DNA from: Triticum aestivum
Taxonomy: Eukaryota > Streptophyta > Magnoliopsida > Poales > Poaceae
NCBI RefSeq assembly: GCF_018294505.1
Contig: NC_057798.1
Coordinates: 372,624,081-372,688,080 of the forward strand
Length of the DNA: 64,000 nucleotides
Reading direction: 5' to 3'
Shown: in pieces, positions 1 to 11,576 of the stretch
Layout of the letters: every line of letters begins with the position of its first letter
How positions within the stretch are numbered: the first letter of the stretch is position 1
The notes under the pieces: model-generated
Told to the model about the DNA's origin: nothing
The model's input: the letters and a program-made list of their open reading frames with translations, nothing else
Database searches by the model: none
Made by a program: the position numbers and the translations under genes

Positions 1-906
1 GAGTAAAAGGCCTTCCTTCCACTCCTAGCCCTGCATCGGTCTCTGGATCTAGGTCCACACCCTCACGGTAGGAGGCGTCGACACCTGCATCCCTAGCTAG
101 TCCCAATGGACAGCGGGGACACGATCTTGACACTGCCGACGACCATTGTGTAGCCTGCGCAGGCTAAGCCCTTGGCCATGCCTTGGTTAGCTAGCACAAC
201 GCCTAATCTGTGGCCATCGGTGCCGATCTGTAGGATGAAATGACTTTGTCGGGACCACCACCACTGCCAACCACACGCGCGAAGACACCGCTCACCGGTA
301 CATCCCGGGCCGAGCCCATCCTCACATACCCGAGGAAACAACCTCGATCTGGCCTGCCCGAGCACAAACCCTAGGTGGAAGATGCCACCACTGTGAGCGC
401 AACCACTCCAGCCCCGCACACCGTCGGCACCGACGCGGGAGAAGGGAGACCGCCAGCTGGACCACAACCGTCGAGTAGCCGTCGCAACACTAGCCCGCAC
501 CACCGTCCCAACCCGTCTCGGCCCACAAGCAGACCAAGCACAAGAGGGGTCCATCGCAACCATCAGATGCCGCTGCCGCCCGAGCAGGTGCATAGCAGCA
601 CCATGCCGTGGTCACCACCGCTGGGGACACGACACAACAACCACCGGCCCACTGCCGCAGCTCAGGCGAGCGTCATCCGCCACGAAGCGCCCACACCGCA
701 GCTGCACCCATGTGAGACATCCACGCCGGTGAGCCGCCACACCCTTCGCCAGTACTACGCCACGGCCCGTGCCACACCATCACACGCGGGGAAGAAGACG
801 CCTCGCTGTGGCCGGTCCCGTCGCCTCGTGGGGGTGGCGTGGGAGGGGATAGGGTTCGGGAGAAGTAGGGGTTAGGTTACGTTAAATTTCCGTACAATAT
901 TCATGG
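1..906. other. Unassigned GC-rich flank left of LINE-1
   Basis: No gene is recognised here. The stretch is GC-rich with ORFs open on both strands, none resembling a known protein. It was once contiguous with position 16125 onward, because the 14-bp duplication at 907-920 and 16111-16124 marks the two sides of the LINE-1 insertion. The right-hand continuation reaches a GGGCATCTCCAAT-type end (reverse complement, near 16141-16153), a terminus often seen on Triticeae DNA transposons. This flank may therefore be the body of an older Mutator-like element whose other end lies outside the window. That is inference only. Confidence 0.35.
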
Positions 907-920
907 ATAGCATTTTTGCT
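907..920. repeat. Target-site duplication of LINE-1 (left copy)
   Basis: ATAGCATTTTTGCT is repeated exactly at 16111-16124. It lies directly beside the poly-T run 922-929, which is the poly-A tail of the minus-strand LINE. Confidence 0.9.
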
Positions 921-1229
921 CTTTTTTTTCAAGAGAACGCGAAAGGCGTGCTTTAGCTTTATAGAAGGGGAGAAACAATATGTACAAGATTTACATGGCT
1001 GCAGGCATCACCAACGACGTGCCTGCCATCTCCTGAAAACCCTCCTAGGCTACTACTCACAAAATTGTAGAACTCCACTCCCTCTAGCTAGAGCCCACAG
1101 GTGGCGCTCCCTGAAAATATTCCCGACCAGTTCTTGCTCATTACACAGATTATTCCTACCAAAAACTCTACCATTCCGTTGCTTCCATATACTCCAGCAA
1201 ATCAACATGACAAAAGAGTCGAAGTCCTT

Positions 1230-1994
1230 TCAGTGTGTCTTGGGCATCCTCTCCCTCGAAGCCACCCACCACTCTTCCACCTTTTCATGCCCATTGGGTA
1301 TCAGCTGCAGAGGTATCCTGACCTTGGAAAAACATTCGAACCAGACCTGTCTGGCATAGACGCATTGTGCAAGGATGTGATCCACCGTGTCCTGCTCCTG
1401 ATCACACAAGAAGCCTGCAGATATCGAATCCTGCAAACCGTGTCGAACTCGCCTATCCGACGTCCAGATACTATATTGGACGGCCAACCACATAAATAGC
1501 TTGCATGAGAGAGGTGCCCCACTTTTCCATATCGCGTCCGCAAGCTGAAATTGCACCCCTCCCTCACACATCATCGCGTACGCCGAAGCAGCCGAGTAAG
1601 TGCCCGCACCATTCCACCTCCATATCATTCTGTCCTCCTCTCCCGTGCGTAGCTCAAAGTTCATAATGACCTCGCAAAGCCTAATGAGCTGGGCGAGCCC
1701 GTCTGTATCTAGTTCTCCCCTGATATCGTTCATCCAGTTGTGCAAAAGTAGGCCGTCCTTGACCGATCGTCTGTTGAGCACCTGGGTTTTCACTTTGGCC
1801 ACAAGCATGGGCGCCAGCTCGCTCACCGTCGATCCCCTCACCCATCTATCCTTCCAGAACAAAGCCTTAGTGTCGTCGCCTACCTGCCAATGGACCAAGC
1901 TCGAGAAGGCTAGGCATACATCCTTGTCCACGAAAGAATTAAGGCCTTGCCACGGTTTACTGTCATCATATCTCTTGAGCCATTCCCATCTCAT
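1230..1994 (-). pseudogene. LINE-1 ORF2 C-terminal part: zinc-binding reverse transcriptase (zf-RVT) region
   Basis: About 254 codons resembling the C-terminal part of plant LINE ORF2. They contain the tryptophan-rich stretch with motifs such as ALFWKDRW and IWRWNGAGTYSAASAY, then a Cys/His segment (FLCDQEQDTVDHILAQC) typical of zf-RVT. The reading frame differs by one from the RT block immediately upstream at 2026, so a frameshift near 2000-2030 separates them. In working LINEs this region follows the RT domain and may bind the template RNA. It ends about 300 bp before the poly-A tail, leaving a short 3' UTR. Confidence 0.85.
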
Positions 1995-2025
1995 CCTGAG
2001 AGCAATGCATGGCGGTGAAGATCAA

Positions 2026-3426
2026 TCACTCCCAACTCACCCATCTGTTTCGGCCTGCACACCCTCTGCCACGCCACCGCGCACTTTCCTCCATGAATAT
2101 GATCGGAGTCGGCCCAAAAAATGCACGGCATCCACTGTCCACCTTATCCAGTGCCCACTTTGGTCCCTCGGCCACAAGCAGGTGGTGTGTGGGTCTCGCA
2201 CGCATCACTTGGTTCACGAGGATCAGCCGGCCCGGCCGGGTCACCAGCCCTCTTTGCCATCCCGGTAGAATCTTCAGAGCCGTGTCCACAATAGGTTGCC
2301 AGTCTGATCTTGTCAGATGTTTAATGCTCAGTTGCAGCCCTAAGTATTTGCACGGGAAATTGGCGATCTGCCATGACACCATGCTCCGAACCAAGATCTC
2401 GTTGTCTTCGTTGCTCCTAATGAGGATGGATGATGACTTGGCGAAGTTTACTTTGAGCCCGGATGCTTCTCCAAATATCCTTAGTGCTTCCACAACAAAG
2501 GACAGGTCTGCAAGTGTTGGTTTGATGAATAGCACCACGTCGTCAGCATATAGGGACAGCCTTTGCAGCAGTCCACACCCATTAAACTTCCCCAATAACT
2601 GTGAATGATGCTCCTTAACAATGATTGCTGTCAACACATCCATAGCAATGACGAAAAGCAGAGGTGAGAGGGATTCACCTTGCCTTAACCCACAAGCGTG
2701 CCTAAACTTGTTTCCAGCAGATCCATTCACCACGATTCGGGAGCTGGCAGTAGACAGGAGGGTTGCGATAGAGCACAACCATCTGTCTGAAAACCCCTTT
2801 GCCCGCAACACTTCGAAGAGGAATGGCCAGGAAAGCGAATCAAACGCCTTAGATATGTCAAGTTTCAGCATCACTCCTTTTACCTTCCTTTTATGCAGCC
2901 GTCTTGCCATTTGTCTGACCAGAAGGAAGTTATCATGGATACTACGGCCCTTGATGAAAGCAGATTGGTTGGCCTGAACCAGCTCAGGCATTCGTCGGCA
3001 CAATCTGTTGGCAAGGAGTTTGGAAGCAAGCCTAGGAATGCTCTGTACTAAACAGATGGGGCGAAAATCCTTGACCGTGCATGCCTCTGGCGTCTTCGGA
3101 ATAAGCGAGATCAAGGCTTGGTTCAATCTGCCAAAGCCGCGGCCATTATCCAGGAATATCTTGTGCAATGCAGCCATAATATCACCCTTCACCATACTCC
3201 ATGCCATTTGGAAAAAGATCCCTATGAATCCGTCCGGTCCGGGAGCTCTGTCCGAAGGCATTTCCTTGATAACCTTCCAAACTTCCTCCTCCTCAAAAAT
3301 CAAGTCCTGCTCAGATAGGTCCAGTGCCTCAATGTTTAGGAACTCCAAGTCCACAGTGTGCTCGCGCGCCGATCCCCTACCCATGATCTCTGAGAACGTC
3401 TCGAAGAAGGCCTCCTCTTTCCCCTT
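2026..3426 (-). pseudogene. LINE-1 ORF2 reverse transcriptase domain
   Basis: RVT_1-type domain of a non-LTR retrotransposon, which would synthesise cDNA at the nicked target. Recognisable blocks in order: APGPDGF, the PICLVQ region, SAFIKGRSIHDNF, KLDISKAFDSLSW with a catalytic Asp, GLRQGESLSPLLF, and the YADD catalytic box encoded by the complement of 2539-2550. An in-frame TAG at 3429-3427 separates it from the endonuclease, although the frame is otherwise continuous. A frameshift follows near 2026. The domain is complete in content, but the protein could not be made without readthrough. Confidence 0.92.
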
Positions 3427-4611
3427 CTAGTCCGTGATCATGATTCCATCCTTCTGTAGCGCGGGGATGAAGTTTTTTGCTTTCCTTCCGTTTGCGATCA
3501 AGTGGAACAGCTTCGTGTTCGCGTTTCCTTCTTGAAGCCACTTGACGCGCGATCTTTGCCTAGCAATTGTTCTCTCCAAGGATGCTAAACCCAACACCGC
3601 ATGCTTTAGGGTAGCCCGCAGCCACCTCTCCCCCTTCGTGAGAGTCCGAGTCTCCTGTGCACAGTCAAGTCGCAGGATGACCAAGTTCGCGCATGCAATC
3701 TGAAGCTTGATATTGCCCACCTTCCACTGACCCCAAGCCGTGAGGAATTTCGCCGTATTACGCAACAACACGTCCAATCTGTGGAAGGGATCCGAGATCT
3801 CGTCCTCGCATACCCAAGCTTCCTTTACCGCATCCAAGAATCCGTCAAGTTTGACCCCAAAAAGCTCGAATCTGAAGCGCTTCTGTGATCGCATGTGTTC
3901 TTCTAGCGTTAGGAACAATGGGTAGTGATCGGAGGTCGATGTGGACAGAACTTGTAGTAGACAATCAGGGTGATCTAGCTCCCAGTCCACCGAAACAAAA
4001 GCTCTATCTATTTTAGTGAGAGTGGGCACCTTGCGCTCGTTGCTCCACGTAAAACTCTGACCATGCAAGAAGAGCTCCTTGAGACTATTGTCATCGACAA
4101 ACCGCTTGAATTTGCCCATCATTCTGCAATCCAATCGGCTGTTGCTCTTGTCAGATGCATAGAGAATCATGTTGAAATCTCCTATCACCAGCCATGGTCC
4201 CGGGCACATGGTTCTCCTCTCCGCAAGCTCCTCCAGGAAAGAGCACTTCTGCTCGTCCTCCTGAGGCCCATACACCACAGATAGCCACCAACCCGGTCCC
4301 TCCAAGGGTGTCACATAACCAGTGATGAAGTTAGTATCAAGGACCATGTTCTATATCATCACTCTGGATGAGTCCCATCCCAATATAATACCACCTCTCG
4401 TCTCCGAAGCGGGAAGATAAGAGAAGCCATCATAGGATGGCCCTAAGCATTGCATAATCACAAATTGGTCGACTCTTTCGAGTTTACACTCCAAGATACA
4501 CACGATCGCAACACGCACCGTGTCCACGAACTCTCTAAGCGCCTTTTTCTTAGCGGGGCTGTTGAGCCCCCTAACGTTCCAACAGACTACCTCCATTGCT
4601 GCGTGCGACAT
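3427..4611 (-). pseudogene. LINE-1 ORF2 N-terminal apurinic-like endonuclease
   Basis: Exo_endo_phos-type endonuclease that nicks target DNA for target-primed reverse transcription. The ORF2 start is taken as the ATG at 4611 or the one a few codons on, just before VVCWNVRGLNSPAK, the usual plant LINE start. Further family signatures are LECKLE (Mg-binding Glu), VYGPQ, WLVIGDFNMIL (Asp/Asn), FTWSNER, KIDRAFVS and SDHYPLFL (catalytic Asp-His). One in-frame TAG at 4353-4351 interrupts it after about 86 codons. The second in-frame TAG, at 3429-3427, closes this block before the RT. Confidence 0.92.
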
Positions 4612-4969
4612 GGGAGAGGTGGTGACTCCCGATGCCCTAGCCCACTCGGACTAGACCGACAGCAGCACCGTGCTCTCCATCTCACAAGCCATGTTACATG
4701 GCATGACCTTCCCGAAGATAGCCGCGATCACCCTCAGCTGTTTCTCTTGGACAGGCGAGTCGAAAACCACCCTCAGCTGACCTAGTGCGTCCTCAGAGAC
4801 CGCCAGATCATCACTGTTGATGCCCAAAGCTTTGAGAAGTACCGACTCGGCTGCTGTGACACTGTTCTTTCTCGCGCCAGATGCGCAGATAGACCTTGTG
4901 TTCCGCCTAGGTGTGAACGGATCCTGACCTGAACGCACCCCTTTCACACATTCTATCTCTTTCAGGAGC

Positions 4970-4986
4970 GGGGGGGGGGGGGGGGC
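4970..4986. repeat. Homopolymer G(17)
   Basis: Seventeen consecutive G on the plus strand inside LINE-1 ORF1. It is a slippage-prone site, and its length should be treated as uncertain. Confidence 0.85.
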
Positions 4987-6316
4987 AAGTTTCTTGAGCA
5001 ACCCAGCACAGAAGGATTTGATGTTGCCCAGCGCTGCCCTTTCCTTGGCCGATAGGCTTTCCTTCGTGGCACCCATGTTCCGTGCTTCCTCATGCAGCAC
5101 AATCTCTCCACCATGCCAAGCGGCCGTATCTGCATGGCTCTCGTACGTAGTCCCATCACATGCATCTCCTATTGGCCATGGGGCCTGGTCACCCAGCACG
5201 CGCTCCGATGCGGAGCCTGGCCCAAGAGGGGGTAGGTGCAGCCCCAGATCCGCATCGCCAATCAATTCCGTGACCGGGGCCCAGCCTCCCGACAGCATCG
5301 CCGGGCCGTCCGGGATATCCTGTGCCGGTTCCTCCCCGCCTTGTGGTGCTGCTGACGCAGCCACAAGCCCAACGGGCCGCACCGGATCCGCTGTGGCAGC
5401 AGGCGCCGCTTGGTCAAAAAGCAGCGGCCCCACCCCCACTATCACCTCCGCAGACTAGGCAGGCCGCGGAGGCCCTGCCTCAGCCGGACTGGGGTCCACT
5501 CCCATGTCCTTATCCACCTCTGCAGCCTTCTCCTAGGTCTGATCCGTCCGCGTCGTCTCCTCCTCGGTCCTGGCATCCAATGGCCTGGTCGCCTCTGATC
5601 CTGGTCCCACTGCCACCTGATCCTGCTGTGTCGGCGCATCCCATGCCGGCCAGGTCTTTGTCGCCAGCACCAACTCTCCAGCTGTCTCCATCACTGTTGG
5701 TAGCTTATCGCTCACCCGGATTGGCTCTTTTGAAATATCCGGGCCCACCACCATCCCGTGGCTCTGCAATCCCGCCGCTGGCTTGACCGTCAACGAGGCC
5801 GGTCCGATTGGTGGAAGCCTCCAGGACAAGGGGCCCACCCTACCTTCCAGAACCAACCGGTACGAACGGCCGTGCGTGTCGCCACCACCGCCGCCGATGC
5901 TCCTCCGGCCTGCTCCACGGTCGTCTCGGATGCCCCGCGTCCATGGCTGTACTATCCACTCTCCTCCCTGAAACGAGTTATTCGCGCTGTCCGGCAACCC
6001 ACTCTGCCCGCTTCCTCCGTCCGATCCTGACGTACGTCTCCACATCTCTGGCGGCGTGAAGTCCCTTACCCTGCCAATGTGGATGAACACAGGGTACTCC
6101 AGGAGCTGGCGAAACGACGCACACCTGGCCGCCGGGTCATGCGCCATCTCCGGCGGTTCCGGCACCCACAGCTTCCGAAATACCGGCACATCCTCAGGAT
6201 CCACACACCAGGCTCTCAACTTGAACAGAGACAAATCTTCCCTGTTGGCCGTTTCCGGCGCCAAACTCTCGATCAAACAAGCATTCCCGAGCAGCTCAGC
6301 CGCCGTCTCCTGAGCC

Positions 6317-6321
6317 CACGC
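6317..6321. repeat. Target-site duplication of the Angela-like element (left copy)
   Basis: CACGC, repeated at 14923-14927 immediately outside the two LTR ends. Confidence 0.92.
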
Positions 6322-8069
6322 TGTTGGGGAACGTAGCAGAAATTCAAAAAATTTCCTACGTAACACCAAGATCTATCTATGGAGAGACCAGCAACGAGTA
6401 GAAAGGAGAGTGCATCTACATACCCTTGTAGATCGCTTAGCGGAAGCGTTCAAGTGAACGGGGTTGATGGAGTCGTACTCGTCGTGATTCAGATCACCGA
6501 TGATCCTAGTGCCGAACGGACGGCACCTCCGCGTTCAACACACGTACAGCTCGACGATGTCTCCCACGCCTTGATCCAGCAAGGAGAGAGGGAGAGGTTG
6601 AGGAAGACTCCATCCAGCAGCAGCAGAACGGCGTGGTGGTGATGGAGGAGCGTGGCAATCCTGCAGGGCTTCGCCAAGCACCTACGGGAGAAGAGGAGGT
6701 GTCACGGGAGGGAGGGAGGCGCCAAGGGCTCAGGTATGGATGCCCTCCCTCCCCTCCACTATATATAGGGGCAGGGGAGAGGGGGGAGGTGCAGCCTTGC
6801 CCCTTCCTCCAAGGAAGGGTGCGGCTAAGAGGGGGGGAGGAGTCCATCCTCCCCAAGGCACCTCGGAGGTGCCTTCCCCCTTTAGGACTCTCCCCTTTTT
6901 CCTATATCTTGGCGCATGGGCCTCTAGGGGCTGGTGCCCTTGGCCCATGTAGGCCAAGGCGCACCCCCTACAGCCCATGTGGCCCCCTGGGGCAGGTGGC
7001 CCCACCCGGTGGGCCCCCGGGACCCTTCCGGTGGTCCCGGTACAATACCGATGACCCCGAAACTTGTCCCGATGGCCGAAACAGGACTTCCTATATATAA
7101 ATCTTTACCTCCGGACCATTCCGGAACTCCTCGTGACGTCCGGGATCTCATCCGGGACTCTGAACAACATTCGGTAACCACATACAAACTTCCTTTATAA
7201 CCCTAGCGTCATCGAACCTTAAGTGTGTAGACCCTACGGGTTCGGGAGACATGTAGTCATGACCGAGATGTTCTCTGGTCAATAACCAACAGCGGGATCT
7301 GGATACCCATGTTGGCTCCCACATGTTCCACGATGATCTCATCGGATGAACCACGATGTCAAGGACTCAATCGATCCCGTATACAATTCCCTTTGTCTAG
7401 CGGTATGGTACTTGCCCGAGATTCGATCGTCGGTATACCGATACCTTGTTCAATCTCGTTACCGGCAAGTCTCTTTACTCGTTCCGTAACACATCATCCC
7501 GTGATCAACCCCTTGGTCACATTGTGCACATTATGATGATGTCCTACCGAGTGGGCCCAGAGATACCTCTCCGTTTACACGGAGTGACAAAATCCCAATC
7601 TCGATTCGTGCCAACCCAACAGACACTTTCAGAGATACCCGTAGTGTACCTTTATAGCCACCCAGTTACGTTGTGACGTTTGGCACACTCAAAGCACTCC
7701 TACGGTATCCGGGAGTTGCACAATCTCATGGTCTAAGGAAATGATACTTGACATTAGAAAAGCTTTAGCATACGAACTACATGATCTTGTGCTAGGCTTA
7801 GGATTGGGTCTTGTCCATCACATCATTCTCCTAATGATGTGATCCTGTTATCAACGACATCCAATGTCCATGGTCAGGAAACCGTAACCATCTATTGATT
7901 AACGAGCTAATCAACTAGTGGCTTACTAGGGACATGGTGTTGTCTATGTATCCACACATGTATCTGAGTTTCCTATCAATGCAATTCTAGCATGGATAAT
8001 AAACGATTATCATGAACAAGGAAATAATAATAATCAATTTATTATTGCCTCTAGGGCATATTTCCAACA
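6322..8069 (-). repeat. Angela-like 3' LTR
   Basis: 1748 bp, nearly identical to 13173-14922. On the minus strand it carries two TATA-like boxes: TTTATATATAGG near 7088-7100 and CCTATATATAGT near 6757-6769. Two LTR promoters are established for barley BARE-1. Which one acts here is not known. Confidence 0.95.
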
Positions 8070-8080
8070 GTCTCCCACTT
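8070..8080 (-). other. Angela-like polypurine tract
   Basis: AAGTGGGAGAC on the minus strand, directly before the 3' LTR. It primes plus-strand DNA synthesis in LTR elements. Confidence 0.85.
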
Positions 8081-8379
8081 GCACTAGAGTCAATAATCTA
8101 GTTCACATCGATATGTGATTAACACTCAAGGTCACATCCCCATGTGACTAACACCCAAAGAGTTTACTAGAGTCAATAATCTAGTTCACATTTACCATGT
8201 GATTAACACTCGATGAGTTCTGGGTTTGATCATGTTATGCTTGTGAGAGAGGTTATAGTCAACGGGTCTGAACCTTTCAGATCCGTGTGTGCTTTACAAA
8301 TCTCTATGTCATCTCCTAGATGCAGCTACCACGTTCTATTTGGAGCTATTCCAAATAACTGTTCTACTTGGAGCTATTC

Positions 8380-9784
8380 TAAATTGTTGCTCCATTATAC
8401 GTATCCGGTATCTCTACTCAGAGCTATCCGGATAGGTGTTAAGCTTCCATCGACGTAACCCTTTACGACGAACTCTTTTACCACCTCCATAATTGAGAAA
8501 ATTCCTTAGTCCACTAGTTACTAAGGATAACTTTGACCGCTGTCCTGTGATCCATTCTTGGATCACTCTTGTACCCCTTGACTGACTCATGGTAAAGCAC
8601 ACTTCAGGTGCGGTACACAGCATAGCATACTGTAGAGCCTATGTCTTAAGCATAGGGGACGACCTTCGTTCCTTTCTCTCTATTCTGCCATGGTCGAGCT
8701 TTAAGTCTTAACTTCATACCTTACAACTCAGGCAAGAACTCCTTCTTTGACTGATCCATCTTGAACACCTTCAAGATCACGTCAAGGCATGTGCTCATTT
8801 GAAAGTACTATTAAGCGTTTTGATCTATCCTTATAGATCTTGATGCTCAATGTTCAAGTAGCTTAATCCAGGTTTTCCATTGAAAACACTTTCCAAATAA
8901 CCCTATATGCTTTCCAGAAATTCTACGTCATTTCTGATCATTAATATGTCAACAACATATACTCATCAGAAATTCTATAGTGCTCCCACTCACTTCTTTG
9001 GAAATACAAGTTTCTCATAAACTTTGTATACACCCAAAATCTTTGATCATCATCAAAGCATACATTCCAACTCCGAGATGCTCACTCCAGTCCTCAGAAG
9101 GATTGCTGGAGCTTTGCATACTTATTAGCATATTTCAGGATAGACAAAACCTTCCGGTTGTATCACATACAACCTTTCCTCAAGAATCGTCGAGGAAACA
9201 ATGTTTTGACATCCTATCTGCAAGATTTCATAAATAATGCAGTAATTGCTAATATAATTCCAACAGACTCTTAGCATCGCTACGAGTGAGAAAGTCTCAT
9301 CGTAGTCAACTCCTTGAACTTGTCGAAAAACATCTTAACGACAAGTCGAGCTTTCTCAATGGTGACACTTACCATCATTGTCTGTCTTCCTTTCAAAATC
9401 CATATGTACCTAACAGCCTTACGACCATCAAGTAGTTCTTCCAAAGTCTACACTTTGTTTTTCATACATGGATCCTCTCTCGGGTTTTATGGCCTTGAGC
9501 CATTTATCGGAATCCGGGCCCACCATCGCTTCTCCATAGCTCGTAGGTTCATTGTTGTCTAGCAACATGACTTCCAAGACAGGATTACTGTACCACTCTG
9601 AAGTAGTACATATCCTTTTCACCCTACGAGGTTCGGTAGTGACTTGATCCGAAACTTCATGATCACTATCATAAGCTTCCACTTCAATTGGTGTAGGTGC
9701 CACAGGAACAACTTCCTGTGCCCTGCTACACACTAGTTGAAGTGAAGGTTCAATAACCTCATCAAGTCTCCACCATCCTCCCAC
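8380..9784 (-). pseudogene. Angela-like pol remnant: reverse transcriptase and RNase H
   Basis: Copia RT/RNase H scattered over several frames. The N-terminal RT entry is recognisable at 9428-9784 (EPTSYGEAMVGPDSDKWLKA). Farther on, near 8400-8900, are remnants of the RNase H side such as YAMLCTAPEVCF and YGGGKRVRRKGL, with stops and frame changes between. No catalytic YVDD could be confirmed in an open frame. It is not able to encode a polymerase. Confidence 0.75.
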
Positions 9785-9838
9785 TCAACTTTTCGAGAGA
9801 AACCTTTCCTCGAGAAAGGTCCCGATTCTAGAAACAAT

Positions 9839-10790
9839 TCATATTGTTTTCGGATCTGAGACAGGAGGTATACCCAACTGTTTTGGGTGTCCTATGAAGA
9901 TGCATTTTATCCGCTTTGGGTTCGAGCTTATCAATCCTGAAACTTTTCCACATAAGCGTCGCAGCCCCAAACCTTTAAGAAACGACAACTTAGGTTTCTC
10001 CAAACCATAGTTCATACGGTGTCGTCTCAACGAAATTATGTGGTGCCCTATTTAAAGTGAATGTGGTTGTCTCTAATGCCTAACCCATGAACGATAGTGG
10101 TAACTCGATAAGAGACATCATGGTATGCACCATATCCAATAGGGTGCAACTATGACGTTTGGACACACCATCACACTATGGTGTTCCAGGCTATATCAGT
10201 TGTGAAACAATTTCCACAATGTCTTAATTCTGTGCCAAACTCGTGATTCAGATATTCATCTCTATGATCATATCATAGATCTTTTATCCTCTTGTCACGA
10301 TGATCTTTCAACTTTACACTGAAATTACTTGAACCTTTCAATAATTCAGACTCGTGATTCATCAAGTAAATATACTCAACATCTACTCGAATCATCTGTG
10401 AAGTAAGAACATAACGATATTCACTGCATGCCTCAGCACTTATTGGACTGCACACATCAAAATGTGTTACTTCCAACAAGTTGCTATCTTGTTCCATCTT
10501 ACTGAAAACGAGGCCTTTCAGTCATCTTGCCCATGTGGTATGATTTGCATGTCCCAAGTGATTCAAAATCAAGTGAGTTAAACGGTTCATTTGCATGGAG
10601 TTTCTTCATGCATATATACCAATAGACATGGTTCGCATGTCTCAAACTTTTCAAAAATGAGTGAGCCCAAAGATCCATCAATATGGAGCTTCTTCATGCG
10701 TTTTATACCGATATGACTTACGTGGCAGTGCCACAAGTAGGTGGTACTATCATTACTATCTTTTGGCATGAACATGTGTATCACTACGAT
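9839..10790 (-). pseudogene. Angela-like pol remnant: integrase
   Basis: Broken Copia integrase. The pre-integrase domain is seen at 10587-10784 (TTYLWHCHVSHIGIKRMKKL, with His residues of the zinc finger, and CEPCLL). The core start appears at 10273-10497 (THFDVCSPISAEACSEYRY, YIYLMNHESE), and the C-terminal part at 9839-10030 (IKCIFIGHPKQLG). Stops and frame changes separate the blocks, and part of the pre-integrase segment seems duplicated in tandem at 10499-10681. Confidence 0.75.
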
Positions 10791-11148
10791 CGAGATTTAA
10801 TAAACCATTCATTTTAGGTGCAAGAGCACTTATTCAGGTTTAATACTAATCTTGATGGTAGAGGGAGCGTGCGATGTTAGATCACATCAAACTTGGAAAC
10901 ACTTCCAACACGTATCGTCAACTCACCTTCAGCTAGTCTCCGTTTTATTCCGTAGCTTTTATTTCGAGTTACTAACACTTAGCAACCGAACCGGTATCTA
11001 ATACCCTGGTGCTACTAGGAGTACTAGCAAAGTACACATTAACACAATGTATATCTGATATACTTCTATCGACCTCGCCAGCCTTCTTATCTACCAAGTA
11101 TCTAGGGTAATTCTGCTCTAGTGGTTGTTCCCCTTATTACAGAAGCAC

Positions 11149-11576
11149 TTAGTCTCGGGTTTGGGTTTTAGCTTGGGTTTCTTCACTAGAGCAGCAGCTG
11201 ATTTGTCGTTTCATGAAGTATCCCTTCTTTCCCTTGCCCTTCTTGAAACTAGTGGTTTCACCAACCATCAACAATTGATGCTCCTTCTTGATTTCTACTT
11301 TTGCGGTGTCAAACATCGCGAATACCTCAAGGATCATCATATCTATCCCTGATATGTTATAGTTCATCACGAAGCTCTAACAGCTTGGTGGCAATGACTT
11401 TGGAGAACCATCACTGTCTTATCTGGAAGATCAACTCCCACTCGATTCAAATGATTGTTGTACTCAAACAATCTGAGCACAAGCTCAACAATTGAGCTTT
11501 TCTCCTTAGTTTGCAGGTTAAGAAAGTTATCGGAGGTCTTATACCTCTTGACATGGGCACGAGCCTGAAATCCCAA
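11149..11576 (-). pseudogene. Angela-like gag remnant
   Basis: Weak gag similarity in two overlapping frames. A Lys/Gly-rich piece (FKKGKGKKGYFMKRQ) lies where the BARE-group gag has a basic segment before its zinc knuckle. It is preceded by LQTKEKSSIVELVLRLFEYN. No intact CCHC box remains. The assignment depends largely on position between leader and integrase. Confidence 0.5.

Larger units (their letters stand above)
4651..6321 (-). pseudogene. LINE-1 ORF1, 3' half
   Basis: Continuation of ORF1 on the far side of the Angela insertion. The frame at 6321 is the same frame left at 14925-14928, so the gene was cut cleanly at the CACGC target. It encodes a Pro/Gly-rich, low-complexity region, as is usual downstream of the DUF4283-like and zinc-knuckle part of plant LINE ORF1. 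Two in-frame TAG stops, near 5533 and near 5455, break it. A 17-G run at 4970-4986 encodes a proline stretch. The stop at 4651 lies 40 bp upstream of the ORF2 start, a typical ORF1-ORF2 spacing. Confidence 0.8.

Noticed and set aside
375..875. 166-aa frame on the plus strand in the left flank
   Set aside because: Low-complexity Pro/Thr/His composition, overlapped by an equally long frame on the other strand, no motif recognised.
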